A stretch of DNA of 64,000 nucleotides. Origin: Ianthella basta (taxonomy: Eukaryota > Porifera > Demospongiae > Verongiida > Ianthellidae). The notes beneath the pieces were generated by a model that was not told the origin of the DNA, searched no databases, and was given only the letters and a program-made list of their open reading frames with translations. The DNA is taken from the NCBI GenBank assembly GCA_964019415.1, contig OZ025869.1:13077430-13141429 (forward strand), given 5' to 3'. This document shows, one piece after another, positions 12,101-22,064 of this stretch; the stretch's first letter is position 1, and every line of letters begins with the position of its first letter. Position numbers and translations under genes: made by a program.

Positions 12101-15100
12101 GAAACATACCAAGTGCGTACAGTTACAATAATATAACTAATACACAATGAATGTCTGTAGCTGTATAACCTTATCAAGTTGAGAGGGATAAATACATGTT
12201 CAATTGAACCTGTCCGATGCAAACTATCACTGTGTAAGCTCAAACATTTGCAGGATGAATATTCATGAATGGGCACTTGCTACAGTACGTATACCGCATA
12301 CACTTTAATTAACTTTCACGGGGTTAAACTTTCGAAGCTTTTGTGGATCAACAACCATCTGTGAAAGTTTCGCCCCACAAAACCTTACACAAAAAATTAA
12401 CTATCCTGCTTGAGATTTTCTTCAACCGTGAAAGTGAAAAGGCAAAAACTGTGAAAACTCACAAACCGCAAAAGTTTAACCACATGATCGTAAAGTGTAT
12501 ATGGTACGTACAAATTTTCGTGGGACTTTAATTCGCAAAGTTTGCAAGTTAGCGGACATTCGCAAAAATGAAAGCATGAAAACTCTCTACACCTAAACTA
12601 CACATAGGGCCCAAGGGGTAGCCGGTAAACAAGCAGTCCCCTATAGTACAAAGATCAAACGTTACTTTAACAGCAGACATTTTTCTATATTTGAGTTGTC
12701 TCAGTCTACCAGCATCCATACGCTTTCAAGAAGTCAGCAAAGTACAATATTTGAATGTTGTTGATTGTCGGATAAGCGGAGGTGAGTACCAGCCATGGAC
12801 AGGAGATAGCATACTGTACATTGCCAAGAACAACTCTGCACACATCACTAGTGCTGGCCTGTGCTGTGGTGTCTTCCCTTGGGTATGGGCTAAGAAGGAA
12901 AGCGCTGCTCCTGAGCATATGAATTGTTGTTATGTGCCAGGTACCCTTGATCGAACATGGACCCAAGGAGTGAAGACACCTTGAGCAGTCCCTTAAACTG
13001 CCAGTGGCGAGGTGAAAAGGTCAATCATGTCGGAGCCCTATAGGTTAGGTAAATGCGCAGGAAAGGAACTCTTCGCAAAATATTTAAGCACACAGGGGCT
13101 TTGTGAAAATAAAATCGTGAAAATCCTTAGGTAAGGGGCATTCACGAAATACACATCCCATGAAAATTTGTACACATACAGTATACTGTACATACAGTAC
13201 AAGAATGAAGTGACAACTGAATGAACACACCAAATACATACCTCAATATTTGCTGTGTTCTGTTCTTTCAACTTCCTGTTTTCGTTCTGAAGCAATTCGT
13301 TCTCTGTCTGTAAAGCTCTGCAGAAACACAGCAATACATAAATACCACACACACGACACACGACATAGACACACACACACACACACGCACACAACACACA
13401 CATATGTATGTACTCACGAAAATGAAACACAGATGCGCACACACTCATGCATGCATGCACACACTACATATCAATGCACTGTCCGTTCCAATGCATCTAC
13501 CTTTTATCCTCCTCAATTTTCAAGTACTTATTCTTCTCTGCATCAAGTTCATCTGCAAGAACACCTATTTTCTCATCCCTCTCATCAACTTCTGCAGCCA
13601 GCCTTCCCTCCAATTCCCTCACTTTTGCTTGAAGTTCCTCCTCCACAACTGATGGACTGTGCTCCAGGAGAGGTGGTTCCTTCACATGCACACAATAGAC
13701 AAAAGTATGTACACTATTTGCTCAATTTTCGAGGTATGGTAATCCGTTCTTACTCACAGGAGTGAAACAACTCAACTTAATTGTGATAAACACAACAGGG
13801 TGATACATAGAATTGTGTTGAAGTGTCCATTACAAAGTGCAACATTGTCAATGTAAACAGTATCAACCTGTTACAGTAACCAGCCTCCCATACAAATACA
13901 ACACACTGTACTGTGGACACGCACAGCAAGCACTACCTGCCTGGTGGTGATGCTCCTTGCTCTGTCATACAGACATCTGGTCAGATGTCTGTACGACAGA
14001 GCAAGGAGCATCACCACCAGGCAGGAGGACTTACAGAACCACCAGGCAGGAGGACTTACAGAAGGAAGAGTGTCACCTCACCGAGGTGCTGGGACAGAAT
14101 GGTTACCCCAGTAACTTCATCCGCTCCTCATCCATTCCTTCCAGGCGAGATGTGGAGACCACTGAGGAGCCGCTGCCGGAGGAGGGACGCAGACCCCCAC
14201 TGGTGATGCTTCCCTACACAGAAGGAGTCAGTGAGGACATCAGACGGGTCTGTAGGAAGTTCGGCATGAAGGTTGTCTTCAAGTCTGGACTGTCTCTACG
14301 TTCCATGCTAACCAAGGTGAAGGACACACTGGCGCTGGAGAAGAAGTCCAAGGTGGTGTATCAAGTCCCATGCAGCTGTGGCGAGATCTACATTGGGGAG
14401 ACACTGAGGAGGCTCGAGACAAGAATGAAAGAGCACCAGGATGCCTGTCAGAAGGGGACACTGGAGAAGTCAGCCCTTGCAGAACATGCGTGGGAGAACC
14501 ACCATCCAATCAAATGGGAGGAGACAACAGTGATCGACCAAGCCAGGACCTCCAAAGAACTGATGCTCAAGGAGGCAGTCCACATCAGGCTGAACCACCC
14601 CTCCCTCAACAGGGATGGTGGGCTGGAGCTGCCTGGATGTTGGATGGCCGCCTTGAGGAAGGCAATCCCGCAACTTCCGGTGACACCCCTTGATGTGGCT
14701 TCCGGTGACAGCGCATGATGAGATGCTAGGCTATAAATATGATCCGTGCTCGCGCTAGCCTATCTTCGCCCTGAAGAAGACCAGAGCATCTGGTCGAAAC
14801 GTCGGCAAGGTTTTCAACCCTGTTGTGAAGCTGGTATTAGAGAACCAACCCTTTCTGATGCCTGAGCCAGCTGAGAAGCACTCACTTCAATGCTTGACTG
14901 GTTACAACAATTCTTGGCAGCACACAATACACTTTGCAGCCGTGACATACCATCTAAATGACATACCAGCTAACATCATCATCTGACATGATCATACAAG
15001 AATGGAGGCAGGAAAGCAGGCTGGCCACATGAGTCTAGGGGGAGGGGGGGGGGGGTGTTTTGGCCTGTTATCCCCGAATCCATCGCCCACGTGCAATCGG

Positions 15101-15157
15101 GGGCAAGAATACACATGTGCACACACATACATTCGGAACAAACCAGTATGCACACGT

Positions 15158-15228
<71 letters not shown>

Positions 15229-15242
15229 AACACACACACATG

Positions 15243-15340
<98 letters not shown>

Positions 15341-16753
15341 ATGTCTAACCAGCTATACTACCTGTGCAAGATGCAAAAAGGAAATTGTAGCCTCATGTTC
15401 ACATCAGTGCAATAGTGTGCAAGTAGAATTACTAAAAATGACATTTGTCTGTCTAATTCATGAGTTAGATACATAGTAGCGACCTAGCCAAACTGCAATG
15501 GCGCAAATTGTAGAAGGAAAGAACCACCAACTGCCAAGTGTAGGGCTCTAGGATTACAGCTAATTTTTGACACAACGAGAACACCACCAGAAAATACGTA
15601 TTATGTAATTGAGGAATAGCATGGACACTAGTTGAAGTGACAAATCTAACTTGTTTTATAAGGGGGCACCAAGGGCACATGGCACTGTATACCCAGATCC
15701 TTGCTATTGTCTATTAGAAATGTACATCCATAATACCAATTACACTGCAGCTGGTAACATAACTATTCATTGCACTTACCTCAAACTCCCCATCCACCAT
15801 GGCGAGTACTTCCTTCTGCAAGTGTGAAGCTTTTGGTCTCTTCTTTGGATTGTCCTCGAGGCAGAGCAAGACAAGTGGTTGCAATGGATGGTCTTCACTC
15901 AAAACCTTCAGGTCCGTTTCACGCCGTTTGACCTCACGAATGGTGCCAATTCCATGTAAATTTGCCTGTGGCTCTTGCTGTGTTCCAATCTGCATCAACA
16001 GCACACCAACGGAGAAAATGTCCAGGCTTTCAGTGTACTTTGCTTCACCAACCTTTAAGGCCTCAGGAGGCATGTAGCTAACCATCCCTGGGTTGGCAGT
16101 GGTGAGGTATAAATCCTTCTTCAATTTAGACTGGCCAAAATCTCCAATCTTTATCACTCCCTCAAATGAAAACATCACATTCTTGTCATTGAGGTCACGG
16201 TGAACAAGTGGCGGTGTCTGCTGGTGAAGGTAAGCTACTCCACGAATAATCTCCAGTGAGATGCGCAACTGCTTTGGAAGTTGAAGCTTTTTCTTCCATT
16301 TCTGAAGAAACTGACGCAGATTTTCATTCATCTTTTCCATGACGAGGACTGGACCTAGCTTGGGGTCAGTGTATGCTCCAATGAATCCTGCACATGGTCA
16401 AAAGTAGCACTGGTGAGTCTCTTTCAGTTCCAGAGCTTCTAGCTCATACACTAAAGCTGTATAACTAGCCAGCCAGCTACGTAGGTACGTGACTGATTTC
16501 ACTTACCCACAATGTGAGGGTGATGCAGCGTTTGAAGACGTTTGCACTCATCTCTAAATTCGTCCAAGAGCTTCTTACGCTCTTCCTCTCCGACGTCCTG
16601 CTGCAACAGATCGTGAATTCTCTTCACAGCGACAGAAAGCCCTCCCAAGTCTGCGTTGTACACCACTCCCCAGGCACCTCTATTCAACTCATCGCCTATC
16701 TTGAGATCTGGCGGTTTGTTTGGGAAGGTAGTAGTAACGGGCTTCTGCGCCAT
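5907..16753 (-). CDS. Gene D: RIPK/TKL-like kinase fused to coiled coil with UBAN motif
   Basis: Minus-strand exons are 16753-16507, 16387-15780, 13679-13501, 13317-13242, 12087-~11863, 10176-10114, ~10019-9978, 9759-9664, 8919-8881, 6682-6614 and 6086-5907. The first two encode a full kinase domain: glycine loop NRGAWGVVY, VAVK, HRDLNDKN, GDFGQS, and MPPEAL in place of APE, followed by a C-lobe ending CLEDNPKKRP. All catalytic residues are present. The remaining exons match gene C exon for exon in length and phase (76, 63, 39, 69 and 180 nt). The last encodes CEEDFKAERHDRESAH, the UBAN signature of NEMO, ABIN and optineurin, which bind linear or K63 ubiquitin chains. No equivalent of the gene C proline-rich and zinc-finger exons is seen, so it is 3'-truncated or ends at UBAN. 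Kinase exon 2 and coiled-coil exon 3 join in phase 0. The exon at 12087 is truncated at a repeat copy and reads a TAG unless a weak GTACAA donor is used. It may therefore be a decaying gene or a shorter kinase. Confidence 0.68.
8957..9141. repeat. Compound (CA)n microsatellite
   Basis: Interrupted CCCACA/CACA tract followed by a pure (CA)n run. It lies in an intron of gene D, where the transcript would carry UG repeats. Confidence 0.9.
9882..9955. repeat. Near-perfect 74-bp palindrome
   Basis: Two arms of about 36 bp meet with almost no loop (ACACACCTGTAG then CTACAGGTGTGT). It sits immediately downstream, in minus-strand sense, of the gene D exon near 10019-9978, where the homologous gene C exon has its CAG/GTGTGT splice donor. 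An inverted copy of donor-flanking sequence appears to have been inserted. Confidence 0.85.
10351..10511 (+). repeat. GC-rich ~54-bp tandem repeat, three copies
   Basis: Each unit starts ACGCGCGGCGTTCGCG and contains the short palindrome CTCTAAATGCCGATTTAGAG. Copies begin at 10351, 10405 and 10458. The CpG-rich composition contrasts with the AT-rich surroundings. It lies within the gene D locus, between the exons at 12087 and 10176. Confidence 0.85.
10953..11070. repeat. Foldback (MITE-like) element
   Basis: Inverted arms TTAAATGCTGACCAA...GGTGTCTCT and AGAGACACC...TTGGTCAGCATTTAA flank a GC-rich centre that is itself a hairpin (GGGCGCTTCGCGCCC). There is no coding potential. It lies in an intron of gene D. 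Confidence 0.75.
11253..11847 (+). repeat. ~600-bp interspersed repeat, copy 1
   Basis: This copy is nearly identical to 14892-15652 in the same orientation. Both begin GCTTGACTGGTTACAAC and end GACAAATCTAACTT, with an internal CA tract that is short here (11510-11535) and greatly expanded in copy 2. In minus-strand sense, this copy starts where the exon of gene D at 12087 loses homology to the 828-nt gene C exon. No coding function is visible, and the repeat family is not recognised. Confidence 0.85.
13366..13400. repeat. Short (CA)n microsatellite
   Basis: Interrupted CA tract in a gene D intron, between exons 13317-13242 and 13679-13501. It again reads CA on the plus strand. Confidence 0.8.
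13936..14025. repeat. 90-bp inverted duplication at the 5' end of the Penelope-like fragment
   Basis: The first ~45 bp of the element (CCTGCCTGGTGGTGATGCTC...) is followed directly by its reverse complement (...GAGCATCACCACCAGGCAGG). A direct duplication of CCAGGCAGGAGGACTTACAG follows. Foldback 5' junctions of this kind are typical of aborted target-primed reverse transcription. Confidence 0.8.
14778..14818 (+). ncRNA. Hammerhead ribozyme-like core in the Penelope-like element
   Basis: CTGAAGA is followed by a perfect GACCAG/CTGGTC stem with a 5-nt loop, then GAAAC and GTC. These match the hammerhead core (CUGANGA, stem II, GAAA, GUC). Penelope-like elements are known to carry hammerhead motifs in their terminal regions. 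Stems I and III are short and I did not fold the sequence, so catalysis is not established. Confidence 0.5.
14892..15652 (+). repeat. ~600-bp interspersed repeat, copy 2, with expanded CA tract
   Basis: Second copy of the repeat at 11253-11847 in direct orientation. The internal CA tract is expanded to about 180 bp (15161-15339, interrupted by CATGAA). Outside that tract the copies differ only at scattered bases, which implies a recent duplication or insertion. It lies between the kinase exons and the coiled-coil exons of gene D. Confidence 0.85.
15161..15339. repeat. Long (CA)n microsatellite
   Basis: About 180 bp of CA units interrupted twice by CATGAA. It lies inside the ~600-bp repeat copy 2. 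The open frames through it (alternating Thr-His or Cys-Val) are artefacts. Confidence 0.95.
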
Positions 16754-16871
16754 ATTGATCTATGGACTGAGTGGACTGTCTCCCACTATGCGTCACTCTA
16801 CGTCTACGGATCCAGTAGTCACAGACTATTGTGTACAGCCGCCATTTTTATATCTTAATAGCCTAAATTAT

Positions 16872-16891
16872 CACTGGAAAAATCTGTGACT
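16872..16891 (+). repeat. Left terminal inverted repeat of the CACTA element
   Basis: Starts CACTGGAAAAAT. The first 12 bp match the reverse complement of the right end exactly, and TAT lies outside. Confidence 0.9.
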
Positions 16892-17091
16892 TTACTAACT
16901 TTACTGAGAGTTAAATTTATCTTAAATGTGATGGCATTTAACTTTAAGACAACTTTAAGTTCTAGCTTTCACCTTTAAGGAGTTCCAACTTTCAGGAACT
17001 TTAAAACACAAATACTGTGATCTAAAGCTAACTTATAGTTGACAAGAGTAACTATAATAGATCTTTAAGTTTCAACTTTCACCTTTAAGGT

Positions 17092-17650
17092 ATGTACAAA
17101 TTCAGTAACTTTAGTGTGTATTTACTGAGAGCTAAAGCTAACTTAAATTTGGAAACAACTTGCTTTAAGATGACTTTAAAGTTCCAACTTTCACTTATAG
17201 GTGAGCAGTACTTCATTAGCTTTAGTGTGTATTTACTGCAAGCTAAAGCTAACTTAAATTTGGAAACAACTAGCTTTAAGATGACTTTTAAGTTTCAACT
17301 TTCACTTATAGGTGAGCAGTACTTCCTTAGCTTTAGTGTGTATTTACTGTGAGCTAAAGCTAACTTAAATTTGGAAACAACTAGCTTTAAGATGACTTTA
17401 AAGTTCCAACTTTCACTTATAGGTGAGCAGTACTTCATTAGCTTTAGTGTGTATTTACTGCAAGCTAAAGCTAACTTAAATTTGGAAACAACTAGCTTTA
17501 AGATGACTTTTAAGTTTCAACTTTCACTTATAGGTGAGCAGTACTTCATTAGCTTTAGTGTGTATTTACTGCAAGCTAAAGCTAACGTAAATTTGGAAGC
17601 AACTAGCTTTAAGATGACTTTCAAGTTCCAACTTTCACTTATAAGCATCT
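17092..17650 (+). repeat. 111-bp subterminal tandem repeat of the CACTA element
   Basis: About 4.5 to 5 units of exactly 111 bp can be tracked by GTGAGCAGTACTTC at 17201, 17312, 17423 and 17534. Each unit holds several ACTTTAAG/TAAAGCTAACTTAAA motifs. Because 111 is divisible by 3, the array stays open in frame (repeating SFSVYLLQAKANLNLE). I read this as a by-product, not a protein. Confidence 0.92.
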
Positions 17651-17936
17651 GAGCAGCGTATTCTCTCTGCACATCTTTTTGAAGGCCTATACGCCTGACA
17701 CGCCATGTGCATGCCCATGCATGCAGAATGCAAGGCCATGCAGACATTCAAGTGCATAATAAAAAGTAATATTCAACTTCATAAAACCTAAACCAGATTT
17801 GCACCATGCAACTCAATGGCAGATTACAAGCATACTTTTAGCTAGAGAATTGGAAATTTGGATTGTATAAGAGACTGCATGCAATTTGTTTGTGCATATA
17901 ATAATAATATGTTATACAATTCACAAGGAATATACA

Positions 17937-17942
17937 TTTATT
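17937..17942 (-). promoter_or_regulatory. Polyadenylation signal of the CACTA transposase
   Basis: AATAAA on the minus strand, about 175 nt beyond the transposase stop codon. Confidence 0.45.
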
Positions 17943-18116
17943 AAGAATAGTTTGAACTAATACATGAATCAGTGCATACAAATTATTAATAATTACAACA
18001 GTCAGATGCATAGTAGGTTGACAATAAGTAATCATAATAAAAGCACAATGTCGTGCATGAGTGGTATTTGAAGCATGCAGTTCAGAATTACATACATAAT
18101 ACATTGATCATGTCAT

Positions 18117-19706
18117 TCAAAGATAGTTCTTCCTTATAAGTGGAATCCCAACCTTCGCTGTAGCGCTAGCCCTAGGCCTGCTGTTGTATGTACATGTGTG
18201 CTGGTTAAGCATATGATTGGCTCCAACAGCTAGAGAATATGCAATACGTTGGACAGGAATAAAACTAGCTGGGCCACTAGGGATAACGCCATTCATGCTA
18301 TCAAACTCAATGGCAGGTGGAAGGAAGTACCTGTTATCCCTGGATGTAGAGGTAAACCACTCGACAACAGTCAATGTCAGTTCCATGGTTTGCGGTGGGG
18401 TTCCAATAACAAATGTATGGCGCAAAAAATACCTAATTACACCTGGCCGAAGAACATACGAGTTAATGTTTATTGTACCATCAGTGTTTGCCCAAGATGC
18501 TAATATGTAAGATCCGGCTTTCTTATGGCGAAATCTGGACCCAAAGTGTTCTGAAGCAATGTGAATAGAAGAAAATTTCTTGCACAGTAAGGGGAGAGTA
18601 GAGGATGAGAATGAGTAATTAGGAAACAATATGTTGTAAACAGATGCAATTATTTCTGCGTCTTCCCGATCAAGAGATTCTAAGCTCCACTTCTTGGGCA
18701 GCTGTACATCCATGGCCACAGTCTTCCAAGTGACAGACTGTACAGGTTTGAATGGAGCAACAAGGGTGTCACTGGAAGTACATATGCACTGGCTATCTGC
18801 TGTTACTACCTGGGTGCATTTTTCAACAGCAAAATCCTTCAGCACATTTGAATCCAAGTCCAGAGAAATCTGTGAACTGTTGGCATGAATTATAGAGAGG
18901 AACTTCCGCATTAATTGTATTTCAATGTTTTTCTTATTATTACTGAATTCACCAAGGAGGCCATTGTATCGCTCAAAAGAGAATAGCCAGAAAGAGGCAA
19001 TTGGGCCGTATTGAAAAATACACTCTGCCAGGTGGCCATGCAAATGCATGTTAGGTGTAACAACACCAGGTGCATACAACGATTCTACAGTCCTGCCAAA
19101 CTTTAACAATAACAAGTCAGCCTTCTGAACATCAACCTTGGTCAAAAGTGGTTGGCAAAGCAAGTGACATGCCAATACGAATGTCTGCCAGCAAGCTAAG
19201 TGTTCACTAGGAAGGAGTCCTTGCAAACAATACAGAGAATATACAAGTGTCCAGTTTTTCCACTCAGCTGCCGTGAAACTCCCATAGTTCGACGAAATAG
19301 ATGTTGGAATGCGGCCAAGGTCTGACGGGACACTAATTGCAGCAATCCTTCGTTCAATGTCTGAAAGTGCAGAGGAAGGCAATAAATCCAAGGATACCCA
19401 TAATTTAAACATTCTCTTAGCAGTTCCCAGAAATAAATTGTGCATTGGATCAATCACATGGTGGGTGACTGGGTCAAAATAGTCAAGCTCTAAAAGAGAA
19501 GTGTATCTGCCCCCAAACTTCTTCTCTAGTTTCTGCTTTGCTGTTTTAGTTTTAGCAGCAGTTATCTTTTGCACATTGTGCCTATGAGTTGAGTTTGTTC
19601 TTGGTGTCCAATTTTCTCGATCAAAACCAGAATAATTCCTTTTTCGCTTGCCATTGAATGTACTGTTGGTGTGAATGTCACATCCATACGAATGAATGTA
19701 TCTCAC
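18117..19706 (-). CDS. CACTA (EnSpm-type) transposase, main exon
   Basis: This long minus-strand ORF (529 codons from the first ATG) has hallmark stretches of animal CACTA transposases: YFDPVTHHVIDPMHNLFLGT, NMHLHGHLAECI and GPIASFWLFSFERYNGLLGE. Such enzymes bind the element ends and catalyse cut-and-paste transposition in the nucleus. It is shorter than typical full-length family members. The N-terminal zinc-binding part is not in this exon. Upstream sequence at 19710-19860 looks partly coding (GKELGLSARR) and a GTGAGT donor lies near 19716, so a short intron probably precedes the exon, whose true start is likely the AACAG acceptor near 19667. I could not join the N-terminal part in frame, so this copy may be defective. 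Confidence 0.85.
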   Translation of the reverse strand: MRYIHSYGCDIHTNSTFNGKRKRNYSGFDRENWTPRTNSTHRHNVQKITAAKTKTAKQKLEKKFGGRYTSLLELDYFDPVTHHVIDPMHNLFLGTAKRMFKLWVSLDLLPSSALSDIERRIAAISVPSDLGRIPTSISSNYGSFTAAEWKNWTLVYSLYCLQGLLPSEHLACWQTFVLACHLLCQPLLTKVDVQKADLLLLKFGRTVESLYAPGVVTPNMHLHGHLAECIFQYGPIASFWLFSFERYNGLLGEFSNNKKNIEIQLMRKFLSIIHANSSQISLDLDSNVLKDFAVEKCTQVVTADSQCICTSSDTLVAPFKPVQSVTWKTVAMDVQLPKKWSLESLDREDAEIIASVYNILFPNYSFSSSTLPLLCKKFSSIHIASEHFGSRFRHKKAGSYILASWANTDGTININSYVLRPGVIRYFLRHTFVIGTPPQTMELTLTVVEWFTSTSRDNRYFLPPAIEFDSMNGVIPSGPASFIPVQRIAYSLAVGANHMLNQHTCTYNSRPRASATAKVGIPLIRKNYL

Positions 19707-20280
19707 TCACGGCGGGCACTCAACCCAAGCTCCTTTCCCTTGTGGTAAATGAAAGGAAGGAGAAGCTTCTGCAGGTATTGTAGTGATACATCCTCATTTG
19801 CACAATTATTGCAATCTGCAGCAGGGAACATGTAGAATGGCAGGTTGCATGGGTTTGCTTTGATATATTACCTGAGGTCAGCGGAACCTACACATCAATG
19901 AATATGCAAGCATAGGCAGTAACTTGCATGCATTTCAGCACCAATGCCTACAAGGTTTACAGATAATAGATACCTAGAAAGCATATATCTAGCCAATGAA
20001 TGAGAAGCAAGTACATAATACAACTCCTTGTGCCCTTACTGTCAGCTGATGCAACAAGGCTATGAATACTGTTATTTGACTAAGAATATTGTAATCTGGC
20101 TTTGATGTAAGATATCATATGCATCACATAACCTGACCACCTGACCACAAAGAATGTTACACTGTCAGAAACTTAGGTCATCTCAGCGTTAGCTGCCTGT
20201 ACCACACAAAGCACCCTACACGCTTCTATAAAAGCATCCTTTACAAGCCATTTTGGGTATGGTTGAGGAGCTAAAGAGCA

Positions 20281-21789
20281 ATGGACGGTTTAGACCACAG
20301 CGATGCCCAGTCTCCAGAGACTGAAACAAGCAATATGCTTCCTATTCAGGAACATCTTTTAGGCCATGAAGAAGGCAATTCTGCAGATGGCCAGAACCCT
20401 GACACACTGGATGGCTACAACAGTGGCACTGACGAAAACTATGTCCCAAGCAGTGCCACATCTAGCACAGATGAGGAAGTACAAGATGTAGGAGAACATA
20501 CAATAATGGAGGAGATCAGTGACGAATTGCGTGTATTACAAGGAGAAAATTATACGATGAGTAGGTTAGAAGTGGTAGAGACATCCCTGAAATACCATCA
20601 TGAAGAATTTACAAAGCTATGGGGAGCCATGCAGGCCCAGAACACAGAACTGCTGGGAGTGTGCAAAGAGCTATTGCAAGAGCTAAAGAAAGGCACTGCT
20701 TCCAGTAGTACAGAAGGGCCTCCAGCTAAAGTGTCTACCGGAAGAGGCAAGGCAAAGGTTCCCACAGAGTGCTCAGTAAGTTGTCAAGGATCAAATCGAA
20801 ATAAGTTGATCCCTTACTTGTTTCTGCATGTTTCAAGATATCTCATGCTTACTTGGTCAATACTTTTTACGCAGAGCACTGTTAGGCAGGTCCATAACAC
20901 ACTGCTGCTAAAGGCTGACAATGGGTACAGTGACTGGCAGTTAGATGCAAGGTATGGCATCAAATATGTATGAGCAGATGGCACTGGAACTTACATTATG
21001 CATTGTAGTTGTCTATATTCCTTTTGAATCACAGGTTTGATTCTGAAGGGAACAGTGAAGTCACAGAGAAATTGGCTAGCGAAGTGCTGCAGCTGTATAA
21101 TGGGAAATGGGCAGAAGGCACTGTGAAAGGCACTTTACTATATTTGCAAACACTGAAAACACCACTAACATAGTAATTCCTGTCTGTGTGCATTTGCAGA
21201 TGCAATCAAAAGGTACTTCTTAACTAAAGTGGACGAAAGCAAGAGGCTAAGAGAAGGAACTAATGACCAGCACCGGATGACCTGCAGGAGGAATCAAAGA
21301 GTGCTCCAGGTACATTTTCTATTCCAATGCTGTATCACCAATGCCTTACTCTTGTCCAGAAGGTACTTTAACATACTTGCAACTCATTTGCAGAAAATGT
21401 CAAACAGATTAAGTGCTATTGATAGCACATCATGGAGTGAGGCAACAAAGGAGAAGGCAAGGGCTGTACTGAATGATAAAGGTTACCACAGTTCGGAGTA
21501 CTCTGAGTCAGATGATCCTGATGATGATGCTGATAACACTGGCCCATCACGCAAAAAGATAGTTGTACAGGTGCTTCCATGGCAGCGGAGTCGGTTGAAG
21601 AGCATGAAGGCACAACTAGATGAACAGTACCTGAAAGGCCTCAGCAGCAGGGCTAAGGGAATGATAACAGAACGAGAAAGAAGTGGGAAATCTACTCGTC
21701 AGCCACCACAGTCTGCTAGCAAACATGACTGGGCAGTCCGTTTAGATAACAACACAAGTTTATTGGACACTAGCACACAACACCAGTAG
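20281..21789 (+). CDS. CACTA accessory gene, divergent from the transposase
   Basis: Likely exons are 20281-20775, 20875-20951, 21035-~21118, 21200-21309 and 21394-21789 (TAG). The N-terminus is acidic (many Asp/Glu/Ser). A coiled coil follows (ELRVLQGENYTMSRLEVVE), then a basic segment containing DAIKRYF and a tail with VLPWQRSRLKSMKAQLDEQY and a final HDWAV motif. The junction after 21035 is the least certain, because the only exit I see is a GC-type donor. Its location beside the transposase suggests an accessory protein of the transposon (TnpA-like role by analogy). It shares its layout with the gene at 3943-5370. Function is inferred from position only. Confidence 0.7.
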
Positions 21790-21921
21790 GACTACACACT
21801 TACTTATTAAATTAACTCTGCACTATTAATTATATGGCTCGAATATGCTTTAATGATTTGAAGTTGTATCTCCAATATTATGTGTACTTGGAAAGTAATC
21901 AACGGGAGACTTCTATGTAAT

Positions 21922-22062
21922 ACATATAGTACGGTAGGGAGGTCTATAGCCGATATATAGGACCGAGGCGCTTACATATTTACCGAGGCGCGAAGCGCCG
22001 AGGTAAATATGAGCGCCGAGGTCCTATATAGAGGCTATAGACCGACCTACCGTACTATATGT
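21922..22062. repeat. Foldback (MITE-like) element
   Basis: Arms ACATATAGTACGGTAGGGA and its complement CCTACCGTACTATATGT flank a second nested palindrome (TTTACCGAGGCGCGAAGCGCCGAGGTAAA). The whole 141 bp can fold back. No ORF. Confidence 0.85.
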
Positions 22063-22064
22063 CT

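Larger units (their letters stand above)
13936..14885 (+). mobile_element. 5'-truncated Penelope-like element with GIY-YIG endonuclease
   Basis: The ORF ending at 14718 carries the C-terminal part of a Penelope-like polyprotein: a linker containing VMLPYTEGVSEDIRRVCRKF, then a GIY-YIG endonuclease (CSCGEIYIGETLRRLETRMKEH). In that domain the YIG, the catalytic-type Arg and the downstream Glu region (TSKELMLKEAVHI) can be seen. The reverse transcriptase core is missing, so this is a dead 5'-truncated copy. It lies in gene D, antisense to it, between the kinase exons and exon 13679-13501. A hammerhead-like motif follows the ORF. It abuts the ~600-bp repeat copy 2, so its true 3' end near 14885 is approximate. 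Confidence 0.82.

Noticed and set aside
15799..16077. Plus-strand ORF opposite the kinase
   Set aside because: It is the antisense shadow of the gene D kinase exon, whose motifs are unmistakable on the minus strand.
17092..17652. Repetitive 37-residue ORF
   Set aside because: A by-product of the 111-bp subterminal tandem repeat of the CACTA element. It has no start context or splice structure of its own.
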